NCBI RefSeq assembly: GCF_014897985.1
Contig: NZ_JABUZA010000010.1
Span: 49,360 to 113,359 of the forward strand
Length of the DNA: 64,000 nt
Origin: Halomonas colorata
GTDB taxonomy: Bacteria > Pseudomonadota > Gammaproteobacteria > Pseudomonadales > Halomonadaceae
Reading direction: 5' to 3'
Every line of letters begins with the position of its first letter. The first letter of the stretch is position 1. The translations under genes and the position numbers were made by a program. Positions 53,136 through 61,905 of this stretch are shown here, piece after piece. The notes under the pieces were generated by a model. The model saw only the letters and a list, made by a program, of their open reading frames with translations. It made no database searches and had not been told where the DNA came from.

Positions 53136-54665
53136 TTAGGTAATGGCACCTACCAGCCAGGGAACGAACTCATTACTACCATAACCCAGTGACTCGCTAG
53201 CACTCATGTCGCCTGAGGCGATGGCGATGATACGCTCAAAAATTTGTTCCCCGACCTCTTCTACACTGGCAGTGCCATCGACGATAACGCCACAGTTTAT
53301 ATCCATATCTTCATGCATTTTCTCATACATGGAAGTATTGGTTGCGAGCTTCAGGCAGGGCGCGGGTTTAAAACCTGAAACCGATCCGCGTCCGGTAGTA
53401 AAGCAGACAACCGTTGACCCAGAGGCAATTTGCCCGGTTACAGAAACGGGGTCGTAGCCCGGGCTATCCATAAAGTTAAACCCACGAGTGGTTATCTTTT
53501 CGGCATAGTGCAGCACATCGTTAAGGCTTGAACTGCCACCCTTTGCAACGGCTCCCAGGGACTTTTCAAGAATCGTTGAAAGCCCGCCTGCTTTATTGCC
53601 CGGTGACGGATTGTTGTTTAATTCAGCGCCATTTATTTCGGTGTAATGCTTCCACCAGGTAATACGATCAAGCAGCTTTTGCGCGACATTTTCATTGATA
53701 GAGCGATCTATCAGCAGGTTCTCAGCCCCGTAAATCTCGGGGGTTTCTGCAAGGATCACGCTGCCCCCATGTTGCACGATAAGGTCGGCCGCATGGCCAA
53801 GCGCGGGGTTCGCCGTAATCCCTGAATAACCGTCTGAGCCGCCACACTGCAGTGCAACCACCAGGTGCTTTAGGGGCGCAGGTTCTCGCCGCATCTGCCC
53901 ATGCTGAGCAGCCATTTGCATGATGTGATCGCAGGCGGTTTTAATGCTGGTACGGGTTCCTCCCGCATCCTGAATATTGAAGTAAGCAAGCCGTGAGGCG
54001 TCTTCTAGCCCTTTTTTTGCGACGAGCGTTTTGACTTGGTTGGTCTCACAGCCCAAGCCGATAATGAGCACAAAGGCAAAATTGGGATGCTGGGCATAAC
54101 CGGCGATGACGCGCTCAAGAAAGGCAAAGCCTTCTGAGTCTGTATTCATGGCACAGCCTGAGCCATGGGTAATCGCAACAACGCCATCGAACCCCATCTG
54201 GCTTAGCTCGTCAGACTGGTTGAGTGTATCTGCCGCTGCTTTCGCTACCGTTGCGGAGCAGTTAACGGTCGATAGAATACCAATGTAGTTACGCGTGCCT
54301 ACGCTACCGTCATCACGTTGAAAGCCCTGGAAGGTGCGTGAACTACTTGTGGTGTCTGTTTGCGGGTGGGGCTGAAAATCTTTTAATGAAGAATCGAGTT
54401 CTATCATGGTGAGATTGTGGGTGTGTACATGCTCACCGGGTTGTACATCCTGCGCCGCTATCCCAATAAGTTGGCCGTACTTATAAACGGCGTCGTCTTT
54501 ATTGATGTTAGTTAACGCAACTTTATGACCTGCATCGATATTTTCTTTTGCGAGCGTGCCATTTTTATCTATTGGAAATCCTATGGGTACCGCTTTTGAG
54601 GCGACGCCCACGTTATCCCGAGGATTGAGCTGAATAATAACTGACGGGGAGTTAATGAGATCCAT
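53136..54665 (-). CDS. UxaA/GarD-family sugar-acid dehydratase (altronate/galactarate type)
   Basis: 509 residues with an N-terminal SAF domain (about residues 1-95; GHKVALTNINKDDAVYKYGQLIGIA) fused to the C-terminal UxaA/GarD catalytic domain (FQRDDGSVGTRNYIGILSTVNCSATVAKAA; VIGLGCE-like IIGLGCETNQVKTL; LQCGGSDGYSGITANPALGHAADL; SPGNKAGGLSTILEKSLG; TTGRGSVSGF). Iron-dependent dehydration of a hexaric or hexonic acid. The nearby GarL-type aldolase favours galactarate or glucarate over altronate. GAGGT precedes the ATG. Divergent from the iron alcohol dehydrogenase over a 408-base gap. Confidence 0.85.
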   Translation of the reverse strand: MDLINSPSVIIQLNPRDNVGVASKAVPIGFPIDKNGTLAKENIDAGHKVALTNINKDDAVYKYGQLIGIAAQDVQPGEHVHTHNLTMIELDSSLKDFQPHPQTDTTSSSRTFQGFQRDDGSVGTRNYIGILSTVNCSATVAKAAADTLNQSDELSQMGFDGVVAITHGSGCAMNTDSEGFAFLERVIAGYAQHPNFAFVLIIGLGCETNQVKTLVAKKGLEDASRLAYFNIQDAGGTRTSIKTACDHIMQMAAQHGQMRREPAPLKHLVVALQCGGSDGYSGITANPALGHAADLIVQHGGSVILAETPEIYGAENLLIDRSINENVAQKLLDRITWWKHYTEINGAELNNNPSPGNKAGGLSTILEKSLGAVAKGGSSSLNDVLHYAEKITTRGFNFMDSPGYDPVSVTGQIASGSTVVCFTTGRGSVSGFKPAPCLKLATNTSMYEKMHEDMDINCGVIVDGTASVEEVGEQIFERIIAIASGDMSASESLGYGSNEFVPWLVGAIT

Positions 54666-55073
54666 CGTTTACCTCAAACTTATTATTGGCTTTTTAGGTA
54701 AAAGCTATGCGCAAGCTAGTAAGCGGTCATTGTTGATGCACTTTAGCAACTAAGCGGTGTACGTCGATTATACTATCGTCCTATATAATGATCATTGAAC
54801 GCAATGTTCATTTGATCTAGATTGCTTTCAGATATTGAATATTTACTCTTTTTGAACAGGGGAGGTCGGTCGCCAGCGAATTAGTTGTTGCTTACTAAGG
54901 ATGAAGAGCAACTTAATGATTTAATGATGTTTTTATGTGAATTATCCGTTCATGTTTCTTTAAAAAGACATAAGTGGCCAAAAAAATGTCATTGAACTAT
55001 TGTCATGCAGGTATGCTGTATGACACCTTTAAATAAAATGCATATTTGGTTTCAAGCAAAACAATAATGAGAA
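54666..55073. other. 408-base AT-rich divergent control region
   Basis: No convincing gene. It contains a TATAAT at 54784-54789 on the plus strand, ATTATA at 54767-54772 (TATAAT on the minus strand), the dyad TGAAC-N5-GTTCA at 54796-54810 and a second dyad TGTCAT-N13-ATGACA at 55001-55025 shortly before the alcohol dehydrogenase start. Base composition is clearly more AT-rich than the left half of the window. Confidence 0.6.
54796..54810. promoter_or_regulatory. Dyad TGAAC-N5-GTTCA, possible regulator site
   Basis: Perfect 5-bp arms around GCAAT, flanked by GATCA on the left and TGATC on the right, which extends the symmetry. It lies six bases downstream of a TATAAT. Binding by the GntR protein encoded at 52140 is a guess from location. 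Confidence 0.45.
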
Positions 55074-56225
55074 ATGAAAATGCCCTACATCATCAACTAC
55101 TTAACGAAAATTCAGTTCGGTGAGAATGCGATTGCAGAGCTAGCAAATGAGCTGCAGCTGCTTAAGGTGAAAAGGCCTTTATTTGTAACTGATAAGGGGC
55201 TGAGTAGTACTCCTCTTATTGCACAAGTAATTGAATCTGCAAAACTTTCTGTAGATTTTAATGAGCAGGCATGCGTTTTCGATGGCACGCCTTCCAATCC
55301 TACTGAAGTCGCCGTAGAGCAAGCGCTGACGTTCCTGCGAGAAAATGAGTGTGATGGCATTGTGGCCGTAGGTGGTGGTTCCAGCATTGATTTGGCTAAA
55401 GCGGTCGCTTTACTTTTTAACCATCCCGCGCCATTGCGCCAGTACGCGGCGATCGAGGGTGGGGTCGCTAAGATCAATGCCGATGTGCTGCCGCTGATTG
55501 CAGTACCGACAACGGCGGGTACAGGAAGTGAGGTGGGGCGAGCCTCTCTGATCACCATGAAAGATGACCGAAAGCTAGGGTTTCTTTCTCCGTACCTGAT
55601 TCCCGCTGTGGCTATCTGCGACCCACGTTTGACGCTCGGTTTACCCCCTTTCCTGACTGCCGCAACGGGTATGGATGCGATCGCTCACTGCGTTGAAACC
55701 TTTTTAAGCCCTAAAGTGAATCCTCCTGCTGAAGCGATTGCATTGGATGGCCTGAAGCGCGCAAGCGCCTATCTGGTCGAGGCGGTTGAAAACGGCACTA
55801 ACTTAACCGCTAGAAATGAAATGATGATGGCGGCTCTGGAAGGCGCGATGGCGTTTCAGAAAGGGTTGGGGGCGGTTCACTCTCTATCCCATGCGTTAGG
55901 CGGGCTGCACGAGCTAAAACTTCACCACGGCACGCTCAATGCTGTGTTAATGCCGACGGTTCTAAGGTTTAACCAGCGCGATTGCGAGGAAAAATTTGCT
56001 CGTCTAAAAGACGCAATGGGACTTGCCGAGGATGATGATTTAGCTGAAGCATTTGAAAAGCTCAATATTAAGCTGGGCATGCCTTCCAGCCTGAGTGAAA
56101 TGGGCGTTAGAGAAGAACATCTAAACCAAGTGGCACAGTGGGCACTGGAAGACCACTCTACGGCTACCAACCCACGTGCACCTTCCAAAGAAGACTTTTT
56201 CAAGATGCTTAATGAGGCTTTTTAA
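55074..56225 (+). CDS. Iron-containing alcohol dehydrogenase
   Basis: 383 residues, group III alcohol dehydrogenase. NAD-binding AVGGGSSIDLAKAVALLF (about residues 96-113), metal region in TGMDAIAHCVETFLSP (about 195-210) and AVHSLSHALGGLHELKLHHGTLNAVLMP (two His ligands, about 262-290). Oxidises an alcohol or hydroxy acid, for example a 4-hydroxybutyrate-like or 1,2-diol compound. The ribosome binding site is weak (AATGAGAA). It begins the plus-strand run leading to the TctC proteins, aldolase and TTT transporter. Substrate unknown. Confidence 0.88.
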   Translation: MKMPYIINYLTKIQFGENAIAELANELQLLKVKRPLFVTDKGLSSTPLIAQVIESAKLSVDFNEQACVFDGTPSNPTEVAVEQALTFLRENECDGIVAVGGGSSIDLAKAVALLFNHPAPLRQYAAIEGGVAKINADVLPLIAVPTTAGTGSEVGRASLITMKDDRKLGFLSPYLIPAVAICDPRLTLGLPPFLTAATGMDAIAHCVETFLSPKVNPPAEAIALDGLKRASAYLVEAVENGTNLTARNEMMMAALEGAMAFQKGLGAVHSLSHALGGLHELKLHHGTLNAVLMPTVLRFNQRDCEEKFARLKDAMGLAEDDDLAEAFEKLNIKLGMPSSLSEMGVREEHLNQVAQWALEDHSTATNPRAPSKEDFFKMLNEAF

Positions 56226-56353
56226 AAGATAAGGTTTATCGGCTTAATAGAAATAAAGGAAGTTTTTGGCAGGTTCGCAATAAAGGATGGAACCCGGCAG
56301 TTTCAAAAAACCATAATCAAATCCAGGCAGTTAACGACGAAAGGAAAGTGGAT

Positions 56354-57346
56354 ATGACAATTACAAACCATTCTCTCAAGATCAAGACACTCCTCGCTTC
56401 CAGCGTAGCGGCAGCGGTTCTGGTGGCCTCTGGTGCAGCCCTTGCGGATTATCCAGAACGTCCTATTACGTTGATTGTGCCTTGGGCAGCAGGCGGCGGC
56501 ACTGATGCGACAGCGCGTACTATCGCCCGCGCACTGGAAGAGGAGCTGGGCCAGAACGTCAACGTTGTTAACCGCACCGGGGGCAGCGGCGTTGTTGGCC
56601 ATACCACCATGATCAATGCCAAACCAGACGGCTATACGCTTGGCCTGGCGACCGGTGAAGTAAACATGATGCATTGGCAGGGGCTAACCAATCTTACCTA
56701 TGAAGATTTTACCCCGATTGCGCAAATCAACTATGACTTCCCCGGTATACAGGTCGCCGCAGATTCCCCTTATGAAAGTCTTGAAGAGCTGCTCGAAGCT
56801 ATACGTACTGAGCCTAAAGGCACGTTTACTGCTTCCGGTACCGGTCAGGGCGGTGTTTGGCATTTAGCCTTTGCGGGCTTTTTGATGGACCAGGATATTC
56901 CTGCTGACCAGGTTACTTGGATTCCTAGCGAAGGCGCGGCGCCAGCGATGGTAGAACTGGTATCCGGAGGAATTGATATCGTACCCAGCTCCGTGCCCGA
57001 AGGCCGTTCCATGATGGAAGCTGGCCGGGTGAAAAGCTTTGCGGTGATGTCTCCTGAGCGCATTCCCAGCTTTCCTGATATTCCCACCACCAATGAGCTA
57101 ATCGACAGCAGCTATCAAGTAGGTGAGTGGCGAGGTATCGCCGGTCCTAAAGGCATGGACCCAGAGATAGTGGCAACGCTTGAGTCAGCCTTAGAAGCTG
57201 CTTACAACAGCGATACCTATCAAGGCTTTATGGATCAGCAAGGCTTTGGTACCGAATGGCGTAATGCGGAAGAGTTCGGGCAGCTGATGCAAGAGATGGA
57301 TAGCGTCTTCGGTGAAATTGTTGAACAGGTTGGCTTAGCTAACTAA
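56354..57346 (+). CDS. Tripartite tricarboxylate transporter receptor (TctC/Bug family), copy 1
   Basis: 330 residues from ATG 56354 (AAGGAA upstream). Signal peptide about 1-31 (LLASSVAAAVLVASGAALA), then DYPERPITLIVPWAAGGGTDATAR, the Bug-family ligand loop. Very similar to copy 2 at 58475 along its whole length, including the identical C-terminal GEIVEQVGLAN. The bases after its stop (TAAGGCACGACAATG) resemble those after copy 2 that lead into tctB (TAAGGAATGACAATG), pointing to a recent tandem duplication. Probably binds a di- or tricarboxylate or sugar acid. Confidence 0.92.
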   Translation: MTITNHSLKIKTLLASSVAAAVLVASGAALADYPERPITLIVPWAAGGGTDATARTIARALEEELGQNVNVVNRTGGSGVVGHTTMINAKPDGYTLGLATGEVNMMHWQGLTNLTYEDFTPIAQINYDFPGIQVAADSPYESLEELLEAIRTEPKGTFTASGTGQGGVWHLAFAGFLMDQDIPADQVTWIPSEGAAPAMVELVSGGIDIVPSSVPEGRSMMEAGRVKSFAVMSPERIPSFPDIPTTNELIDSSYQVGEWRGIAGPKGMDPEIVATLESALEAAYNSDTYQGFMDQQGFGTEWRNAEEFGQLMQEMDSVFGEIVEQVGLAN

Positions 57347-57609
57347 GGCACGACAATGGAGGCGGTTTCTCACAGGAGAATCTGTTGTAGAAACCGCCAT
57401 TAGGTAACTGTTTTCTGATTTGCCACGTTTAGATGGCCCTTGCTTTCTTCCCCTCTCACCGGGGGAGTGTGTCTTAGACAGGCCATCTTCGCGCGATGGC
57501 GTAAGCGAAGATCTCGCGTTTAAGCAGCCAGCGCTTATAACACTTGGCCAGTTAATGATGTCGATGATCTTGTCAGTGGTTTTCATCCGCCTTGCAAAGG
57601 AGCCAATGC
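57347..57609 (+). other. Structured 263-base gap between tctC copy 1 and aldolase
   Basis: No gene. Several inverted repeats are visible: GGCGGTTTCT / AGAAACCGCC (57361-57370 and 57389-57398), TCCCC / GGGGA around 57449-57466, AGATGGCC / GGCCATCT (57431-57438 and 57481-57488), and ATCTTCGC / GCGAAGAT (57485-57492 and 57505-57512). The last two share bases and exclude each other. AAAGGAG at 57596-57602 serves the aldolase. The first hairpin may be a transcription end for tctC copy 1, although no T-tract follows directly. Confidence 0.55.
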
Positions 57610-58407
57610 ATGCAATTGCCCACTAATCCGTTTAAAAACATGCTGATCAAGCGCGAACCCATGTGGGGTTGCTGGGCTGGCTTTGCAACGGGGTATGCCG
57701 CTGAAATAATCGCTAACACCGGGTTCGACTGGCTGCTGATCGATGGCGAGCATGCCCCAAATACGGTGCCCACTATTTTGGCCCAGCTGCAGGCCGTGGC
57801 GCCTTACTCATCTGCTCCCGTTGTGCGTAGCGTTAATCACGACCCCGCATTAATCAAGCAGTTGCTGGATATCGGCACGCAAACACTGATGGTGCCGATG
57901 GTGGAAAGTGCTGAGCAGGCGGCTGCCCTGGTACGGGCGACACGTTACCCGCCGCATGGCGTACGCGGTGTGGGCGGTGGGCTGGTGCGTGCAACCCGAT
58001 GGGATGGCGTGGACGACTACCTGAATAAGGCGCATGAGTCGCTTTGCCTGATTGTTCAGGTTGAGTCACCTAAAGGCGTTGAGCAGGCAGAAGCCATTGC
58101 CGCCACCGACGGCGTCGATGCGGTTTTTATTGGTCCAGCAGATCTTTCGGTGGGGATGGGGTACCCCGGCAATCCTGGCCACCCCGAGGTCCAAAGTGCG
58201 ATACAGAAAGTGATTAAAACGGTTCATGCAGCAGGCAAGCCGGTAGGAATTTTGGCGCCGCTTGAGGAGGATGCGCGTCGCTATCAGGCGTTAGGCTGCC
58301 AGTTTATTGCGGTAGGTATTGATATCAGCCTGCTTCGTCAGGGGGCGCTGGCAACGCTTGCCCGCTATAAAGAGCTGCCTTCTCAGCCGACAACCAGAAC
58401 GTACTGA
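57610..58407 (+). CDS. HpcH/HpaI-family class II aldolase (GarL/RhmA-like)
   Basis: 265 residues from ATG 57610 (AAAGGAG seven bases upstream). Catalytic base in LIDGEHAPN (about residues 38-46), pyruvate-binding Arg in APVVRSVNH (about 66), metal ligands Glu in LIVQVESPKGVEQAEAIA (about 150) and Asp in AVFIGPADLSVGMGYPG (about 175). Cleaves 4-hydroxy-2-keto acids such as 5-keto-4-deoxy-D-glucarate to pyruvate and an aldehyde acid. The closest members by eye are GarL and RhmA. Placed between two TctC copies. Combined with the GarD-like dehydratase and GarR-like reductase, a hexarate pathway is likely. Confidence 0.88.
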   Translation: MQLPTNPFKNMLIKREPMWGCWAGFATGYAAEIIANTGFDWLLIDGEHAPNTVPTILAQLQAVAPYSSAPVVRSVNHDPALIKQLLDIGTQTLMVPMVESAEQAAALVRATRYPPHGVRGVGGGLVRATRWDGVDDYLNKAHESLCLIVQVESPKGVEQAEAIAATDGVDAVFIGPADLSVGMGYPGNPGHPEVQSAIQKVIKTVHAAGKPVGILAPLEEDARRYQALGCQFIAVGIDISLLRQGALATLARYKELPSQPTTRTY

Positions 58408-58474
58408 TTCAGACGCCTTAAGCCGTCTTTATAACCAAAAAATGTAAGCCAGCAACTACCAGAGGATATTTAAA

Positions 58475-59461
58475 ATGATAATGACAAACCATTCTCTAAA
58501 AGCACTTATTACGTCCAGTCTAGCGGCAGCCGTTATGGTGGCTTCTGGTTCAGCTCTGGCAGACTATCCAGAACGCCCCATTACGCTGATTGTGCCTTGG
58601 GCCGCAGGCGGCGGTACTGATGCAACCGCGCGCACTATTGCCCGCGCCTTGGAAGAGGAGTTGGGTCAGAACGTCAACGTGGTTAACCGAACAGGGGGCA
58701 GTGGCGTTGTTGGGCATACGGCCATGCTTAATGCCAAGCCGGATGGCTACACGCTTGGCCTGGCAACTGTCGAAGTGAATATCATGCATTGGCAGGGGTT
58801 AACCGACTTAACCTACGAAGATTTTACGCCAATTGCGCAAATTAATTATGACTCCCCCGGTATACAGGTAGCTACTGATTCTCCTTATGAAAGCCTCGAA
58901 GCGCTGGTTGATGCAATGCGTAGTGAGCCTAAAGGTACTTTTAATGCTTCGGGTACCGGGCAGGGCGGTATCTGGCACTTGGCCTTTGCAGGTCTTTTGA
59001 TGGACCAGGATATGTCCGCCGACCACGTTACTTGGATACCTAGTGAAGGGTCCGCTCCCGCAATGGTAGAGCTGGCATCTGGCGGTATTGATGTCGTATC
59101 AACCTCTGTACCCGAAGCACGCTCAATGATTGAAGCGGGTCGCGTTAAAAGTTTAGCGGTCATGGCGCCAGAGCGTTTACCGAATTTTCCAGATATTCCC
59201 ACTGCTGGCGAGGTAATTGACAGTGACTATTACACGGGTGCGTGGCGAGGCATTGTCGGTCCCAAAAATATGGATCCTGAGGTCGTCGCAACCCTAGAAG
59301 AAGCCCTGGAAGCCGCTTATAACAGCGATACCTATCAAGGATTCATGGATAAACAAGGGTTTGGAACCGAGTGGCGCAATGCGGAAGAGTTTGGCCAAAT
59401 GATGGAAGAGATGGACGGTATTCTCGGTGAAATTGTTGAACAAGTTGGCTTAGCTAACTAA
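58475..59461 (+). CDS. Tripartite tricarboxylate transporter receptor (TctC/Bug family), copy 2
   Basis: 328 residues, signal peptide about 1-29 (ALITSSLAAAVMVASGSALA), DYPERPITLIVPWAAGGGTDATAR as in copy 1. Two nearby ATG codons (58475 and 58481) could each start it. Followed directly by tctB, so this is the copy linked to the membrane components. Differences from copy 1 are spread along the sequence rather than clustered. Confidence 0.92.
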   Translation: MIMTNHSLKALITSSLAAAVMVASGSALADYPERPITLIVPWAAGGGTDATARTIARALEEELGQNVNVVNRTGGSGVVGHTAMLNAKPDGYTLGLATVEVNIMHWQGLTDLTYEDFTPIAQINYDSPGIQVATDSPYESLEALVDAMRSEPKGTFNASGTGQGGIWHLAFAGLLMDQDMSADHVTWIPSEGSAPAMVELASGGIDVVSTSVPEARSMIEAGRVKSLAVMAPERLPNFPDIPTAGEVIDSDYYTGAWRGIVGPKNMDPEVVATLEEALEAAYNSDTYQGFMDKQGFGTEWRNAEEFGQMMEEMDGILGEIVEQVGLAN

Positions 59462-59470
59462 GGAATGACA

Positions 59471-59965
59471 ATGAGAGATGTTTTCGCCGGCATAGGGTTT
59501 ATGATTGCAGGGATTGTGACAATTATCACAGCCCAGCAATTTCCTACTCTACCCAGCCTTCAGTATGGGCCTTCTCTGTTCCCCTCCCTCGTTGGAGGGG
59601 GATTTTGCATCGGCGGCGCGGTACTTACCTTAAATGCGCTGTGGCAGAGAAGAAAAGCGGCCGCTCAAGAAGTACAGGACGATCCGACACTCGCTACCTC
59701 GCCGTCTGAAAAAATGAGCTGGGCGATGGTGCTGCCCCCCGTGGCGATTGTCTTTTATATCCTGGCAAGCGATTACCTGGGGGCAATGCTTACCATAACG
59801 GCCATTATGTTTTTGCTCATGTTGTTGAGAAAAACAAAGATTTACGTGGCCCTGATAACCTCTGTGGTTATGTCATCCGCTATTTATTTTATTTTCTCGC
59901 ACTATTTGCTTATTCCATTGCCGCAAGGGGTTTTATTAGGGGGTAGCCTGCCATGGATATCTTGA
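59471..59965 (+). CDS. tctB: Tripartite tricarboxylate transporter small membrane subunit TctB
   Basis: 164 residues with four hydrophobic segments (DVFAGIGFMIAGIVTIITA; GPSLFPSLVGGGFCIGGAVL; AMVLPPVAIVFYILASDYLGAMLTITAIMFLLML; VALITSVVMSSAIYFIFSHYLL). The ATG at 59471 is favoured because AAGGA then lies six bases upstream; ATG 59465 is the alternative. The 3' end overlaps tctA by 13 bases. Confidence 0.9.
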   Translation: MRDVFAGIGFMIAGIVTIITAQQFPTLPSLQYGPSLFPSLVGGGFCIGGAVLTLNALWQRRKAAAQEVQDDPTLATSPSEKMSWAMVLPPVAIVFYILASDYLGAMLTITAIMFLLMLLRKTKIYVALITSVVMSSAIYFIFSHYLLIPLPQGVLLGGSLPWIS

Positions 59966-61458
59966 TGAATGGAGTGGGGCTGGTTTTAAATTTTGATACC
60001 ATCTTGGTTATCTTGGCAGCTTCATTATTTGGCATATTTGTTGGTGCAGTACCCGGTCTTACGGCAACCATGGCTGTCGCACTATTAGTCCCTTTAACCT
60101 TCTATATGGACACTATTCCCGCTATTGCTGCCATTGTAACCACATCGGCTATGGCAATATTTGCGGGGGATATTCCCGGTACGTATCTCAATATACCGGG
60201 TACACCTGCCTCTGCTGCCTATGTGGGTGAATCGCATGCGTTAGCCAAAAAAGGCAGGGCGAGGGAAGCGCTGGGTATTAATCTGGTCTGCTCCGTTTTT
60301 GGCGGTATTTTTGGCACCATCATTTTGATTGTTGTTGCTCAGTCACTGGCGGAAGTAGCGCTCAAGTTCAGTGCGTTCGAATACTTTTGGCTCGCGGTGC
60401 TGGGGCTAAGCTGCTCAATTTTTATTTCGGTAGGCTCTAGAACAAAAGCATTTCTTTCACTGCTGTTTGGCGTCCTGCTGTCAACGGTAGGGCTGGATAT
60501 GATGAGTGGCGCTCCTCGCTTCACATTTGGAGTGCCCGATCTTATGGCTGGCGTTAACTTCATACCCGTTATGATCGGTATGTTTGCCCTCAATGAACTG
60601 ATGAGTTACTACGGATCAAAATCCGAGAAAAAAACCATCAGCGTTGTTGATAAGGATAGTGTTTTCCACAATGTGCCGAGGCACATTAAACGTTATTGGC
60701 GCAATATGGTGCGTGGCAGCTCAATCGGCACAATGATTGGCGCGTTACCCGGTGCGGGTGCGGATATCGCCGCCTGGATCTCTTATGGTGTGGGCAAAGG
60801 CAGGTCAAAAGACAGTTCCAAATATGGTACCGGTAATATCGAGGGCATTGTTGATGCCAGCTCGGCCAATAATTCCGGAATCAGTGGCGCATGGGTGCCC
60901 GCTCTGGTCTTCGGGATTCCAGGCGACTCCATTACTGCTATCGTGATTGGCGTTTTATATATGAAGGGGATGAACCCTGGCCCCACCATTTTTATGGATG
61001 GGAGTGGCCTAATCTACGCACTTTTCATTGTGTTTATCTTGGCTAATTTGATGATGCTACCTATTGGCTATATAGCCATTAGATTGTCAAAACTTTTCAT
61101 CCTTACACCCAGCCGAGTATTGATGCCCATTATATTGTGCTTTTGCATTGTGGGTGCTTTCGCTATCAACAATAGCGTTGTGGATATCTGGTTAATGCTA
61201 ATTGTTGGCTTGGTGGCCTATTTGCTCGCCGTCAATGATTTCCCCATGGCCCCCGCCATACTCGGTTTGGTCCTGGGCTCGGTTGTTGAAAACAACTTTA
61301 TGAGCGCCATGCTGCGAACCGGTGGCGACCTAACCAGCTTCTTTGCAAGGCCCATCAGTGCAGGGCTTGGCATTGCAGTCATCTTGCTGTGGTGCTCACC
61401 GCTGTTGATTAAAGCTTATCTCTATCAAAAGCGTAAATCAGAAAGGGCATCAGCATGA
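59953..61458 (+). CDS. tctA: Tripartite tricarboxylate transporter large membrane subunit TctA
   Basis: 501 residues, about 11-12 membrane segments, full length. Family motifs: VGAVPGLTATMAVALLVPLTFYMD (about residues 27-50), GDIPGTYLNIPGTPASAAY, IGALPGAGADIAAWISYGVGKGRSKDSSKYG (about 260-290) and NNSGISGAWVPALVFGIPGDSITAIVIG. Starts inside tctB; a second ATG at 59965 touching the tctB stop is also possible. Likely imports the acid used by the dehydratase and aldolase of this island. Confidence 0.93.
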   Translation: MDILMNGVGLVLNFDTILVILAASLFGIFVGAVPGLTATMAVALLVPLTFYMDTIPAIAAIVTTSAMAIFAGDIPGTYLNIPGTPASAAYVGESHALAKKGRAREALGINLVCSVFGGIFGTIILIVVAQSLAEVALKFSAFEYFWLAVLGLSCSIFISVGSRTKAFLSLLFGVLLSTVGLDMMSGAPRFTFGVPDLMAGVNFIPVMIGMFALNELMSYYGSKSEKKTISVVDKDSVFHNVPRHIKRYWRNMVRGSSIGTMIGALPGAGADIAAWISYGVGKGRSKDSSKYGTGNIEGIVDASSANNSGISGAWVPALVFGIPGDSITAIVIGVLYMKGMNPGPTIFMDGSGLIYALFIVFILANLMMLPIGYIAIRLSKLFILTPSRVLMPIILCFCIVGAFAINNSVVDIWLMLIVGLVAYLLAVNDFPMAPAILGLVLGSVVENNFMSAMLRTGGDLTSFFARPISAGLGIAVILLWCSPLLIKAYLYQKRKSERASA

Positions 61459-61905
61459 TCTGCATTAATAAAGCCCGGGTGAGCTTGCTGAACACCTCTT
61501 CATAAACGCTTGTTTACGCCGCCATCGTGCTTGCAAAGAGCCATGGTGGCGTACGTCCAATATTTCCCGGCCCTTGTGCATAGCAAACCCTGAGACTTAG
61601 GCGTGCTTCCATAGTCTGCTTAATCGCCTACTACGCTTTGACTATGCTCAAGGCAGACATAACTCCGTGATGTAAAGGCATTAATTTATCCTCGATCTGG
61701 AGCAACTTTAGTCTCACCTAAGAATGTCTGGCTTCTTCGGCTATGCCCCATAAATCAGGCCTTATGCCTCACTAGATAACTAAAATGATATTGATTTTAG
61801 AGGTTTCATATATTTGTTGGTTATCGAATGGCTGCTTATAGTGCGTTTGCTTTGATAGCTGCGATATATCGCAGCATGAATAACGACAAACCTTAGGAAA
61901 ACGCC
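61459..61905. other. 447-base gap between tctA and gntP
   Basis: No gene recognised. It holds a near-perfect inverted repeat after tctA (TACGCCGCCAT at 61515-61525 and ATGGTGGCGTA at 61543-61553, one mismatch, no T-tract) and a perfect 18-base palindrome just upstream of gntP (separate entry). The middle 250 bases show nothing I can name. Confidence 0.6.
61858..61875. promoter_or_regulatory. Perfect 18-base palindrome upstream of gntP
   Basis: GCTGCGATATATCGCAGC is its own reverse complement and ends 30 bases before the gntP ATG. The position and symmetry suggest an operator for a dimeric repressor, such as a LacI- or GntR-type sugar-acid regulator. No regulator gene is adjacent within the window. 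Confidence 0.6.

Noticed and set aside
58411..58428. Terminator after the aldolase gene (AGACG / CGTCT)
   Set aside because: Only five base pairs with a mixed loop and a weak T-run; too little to call.
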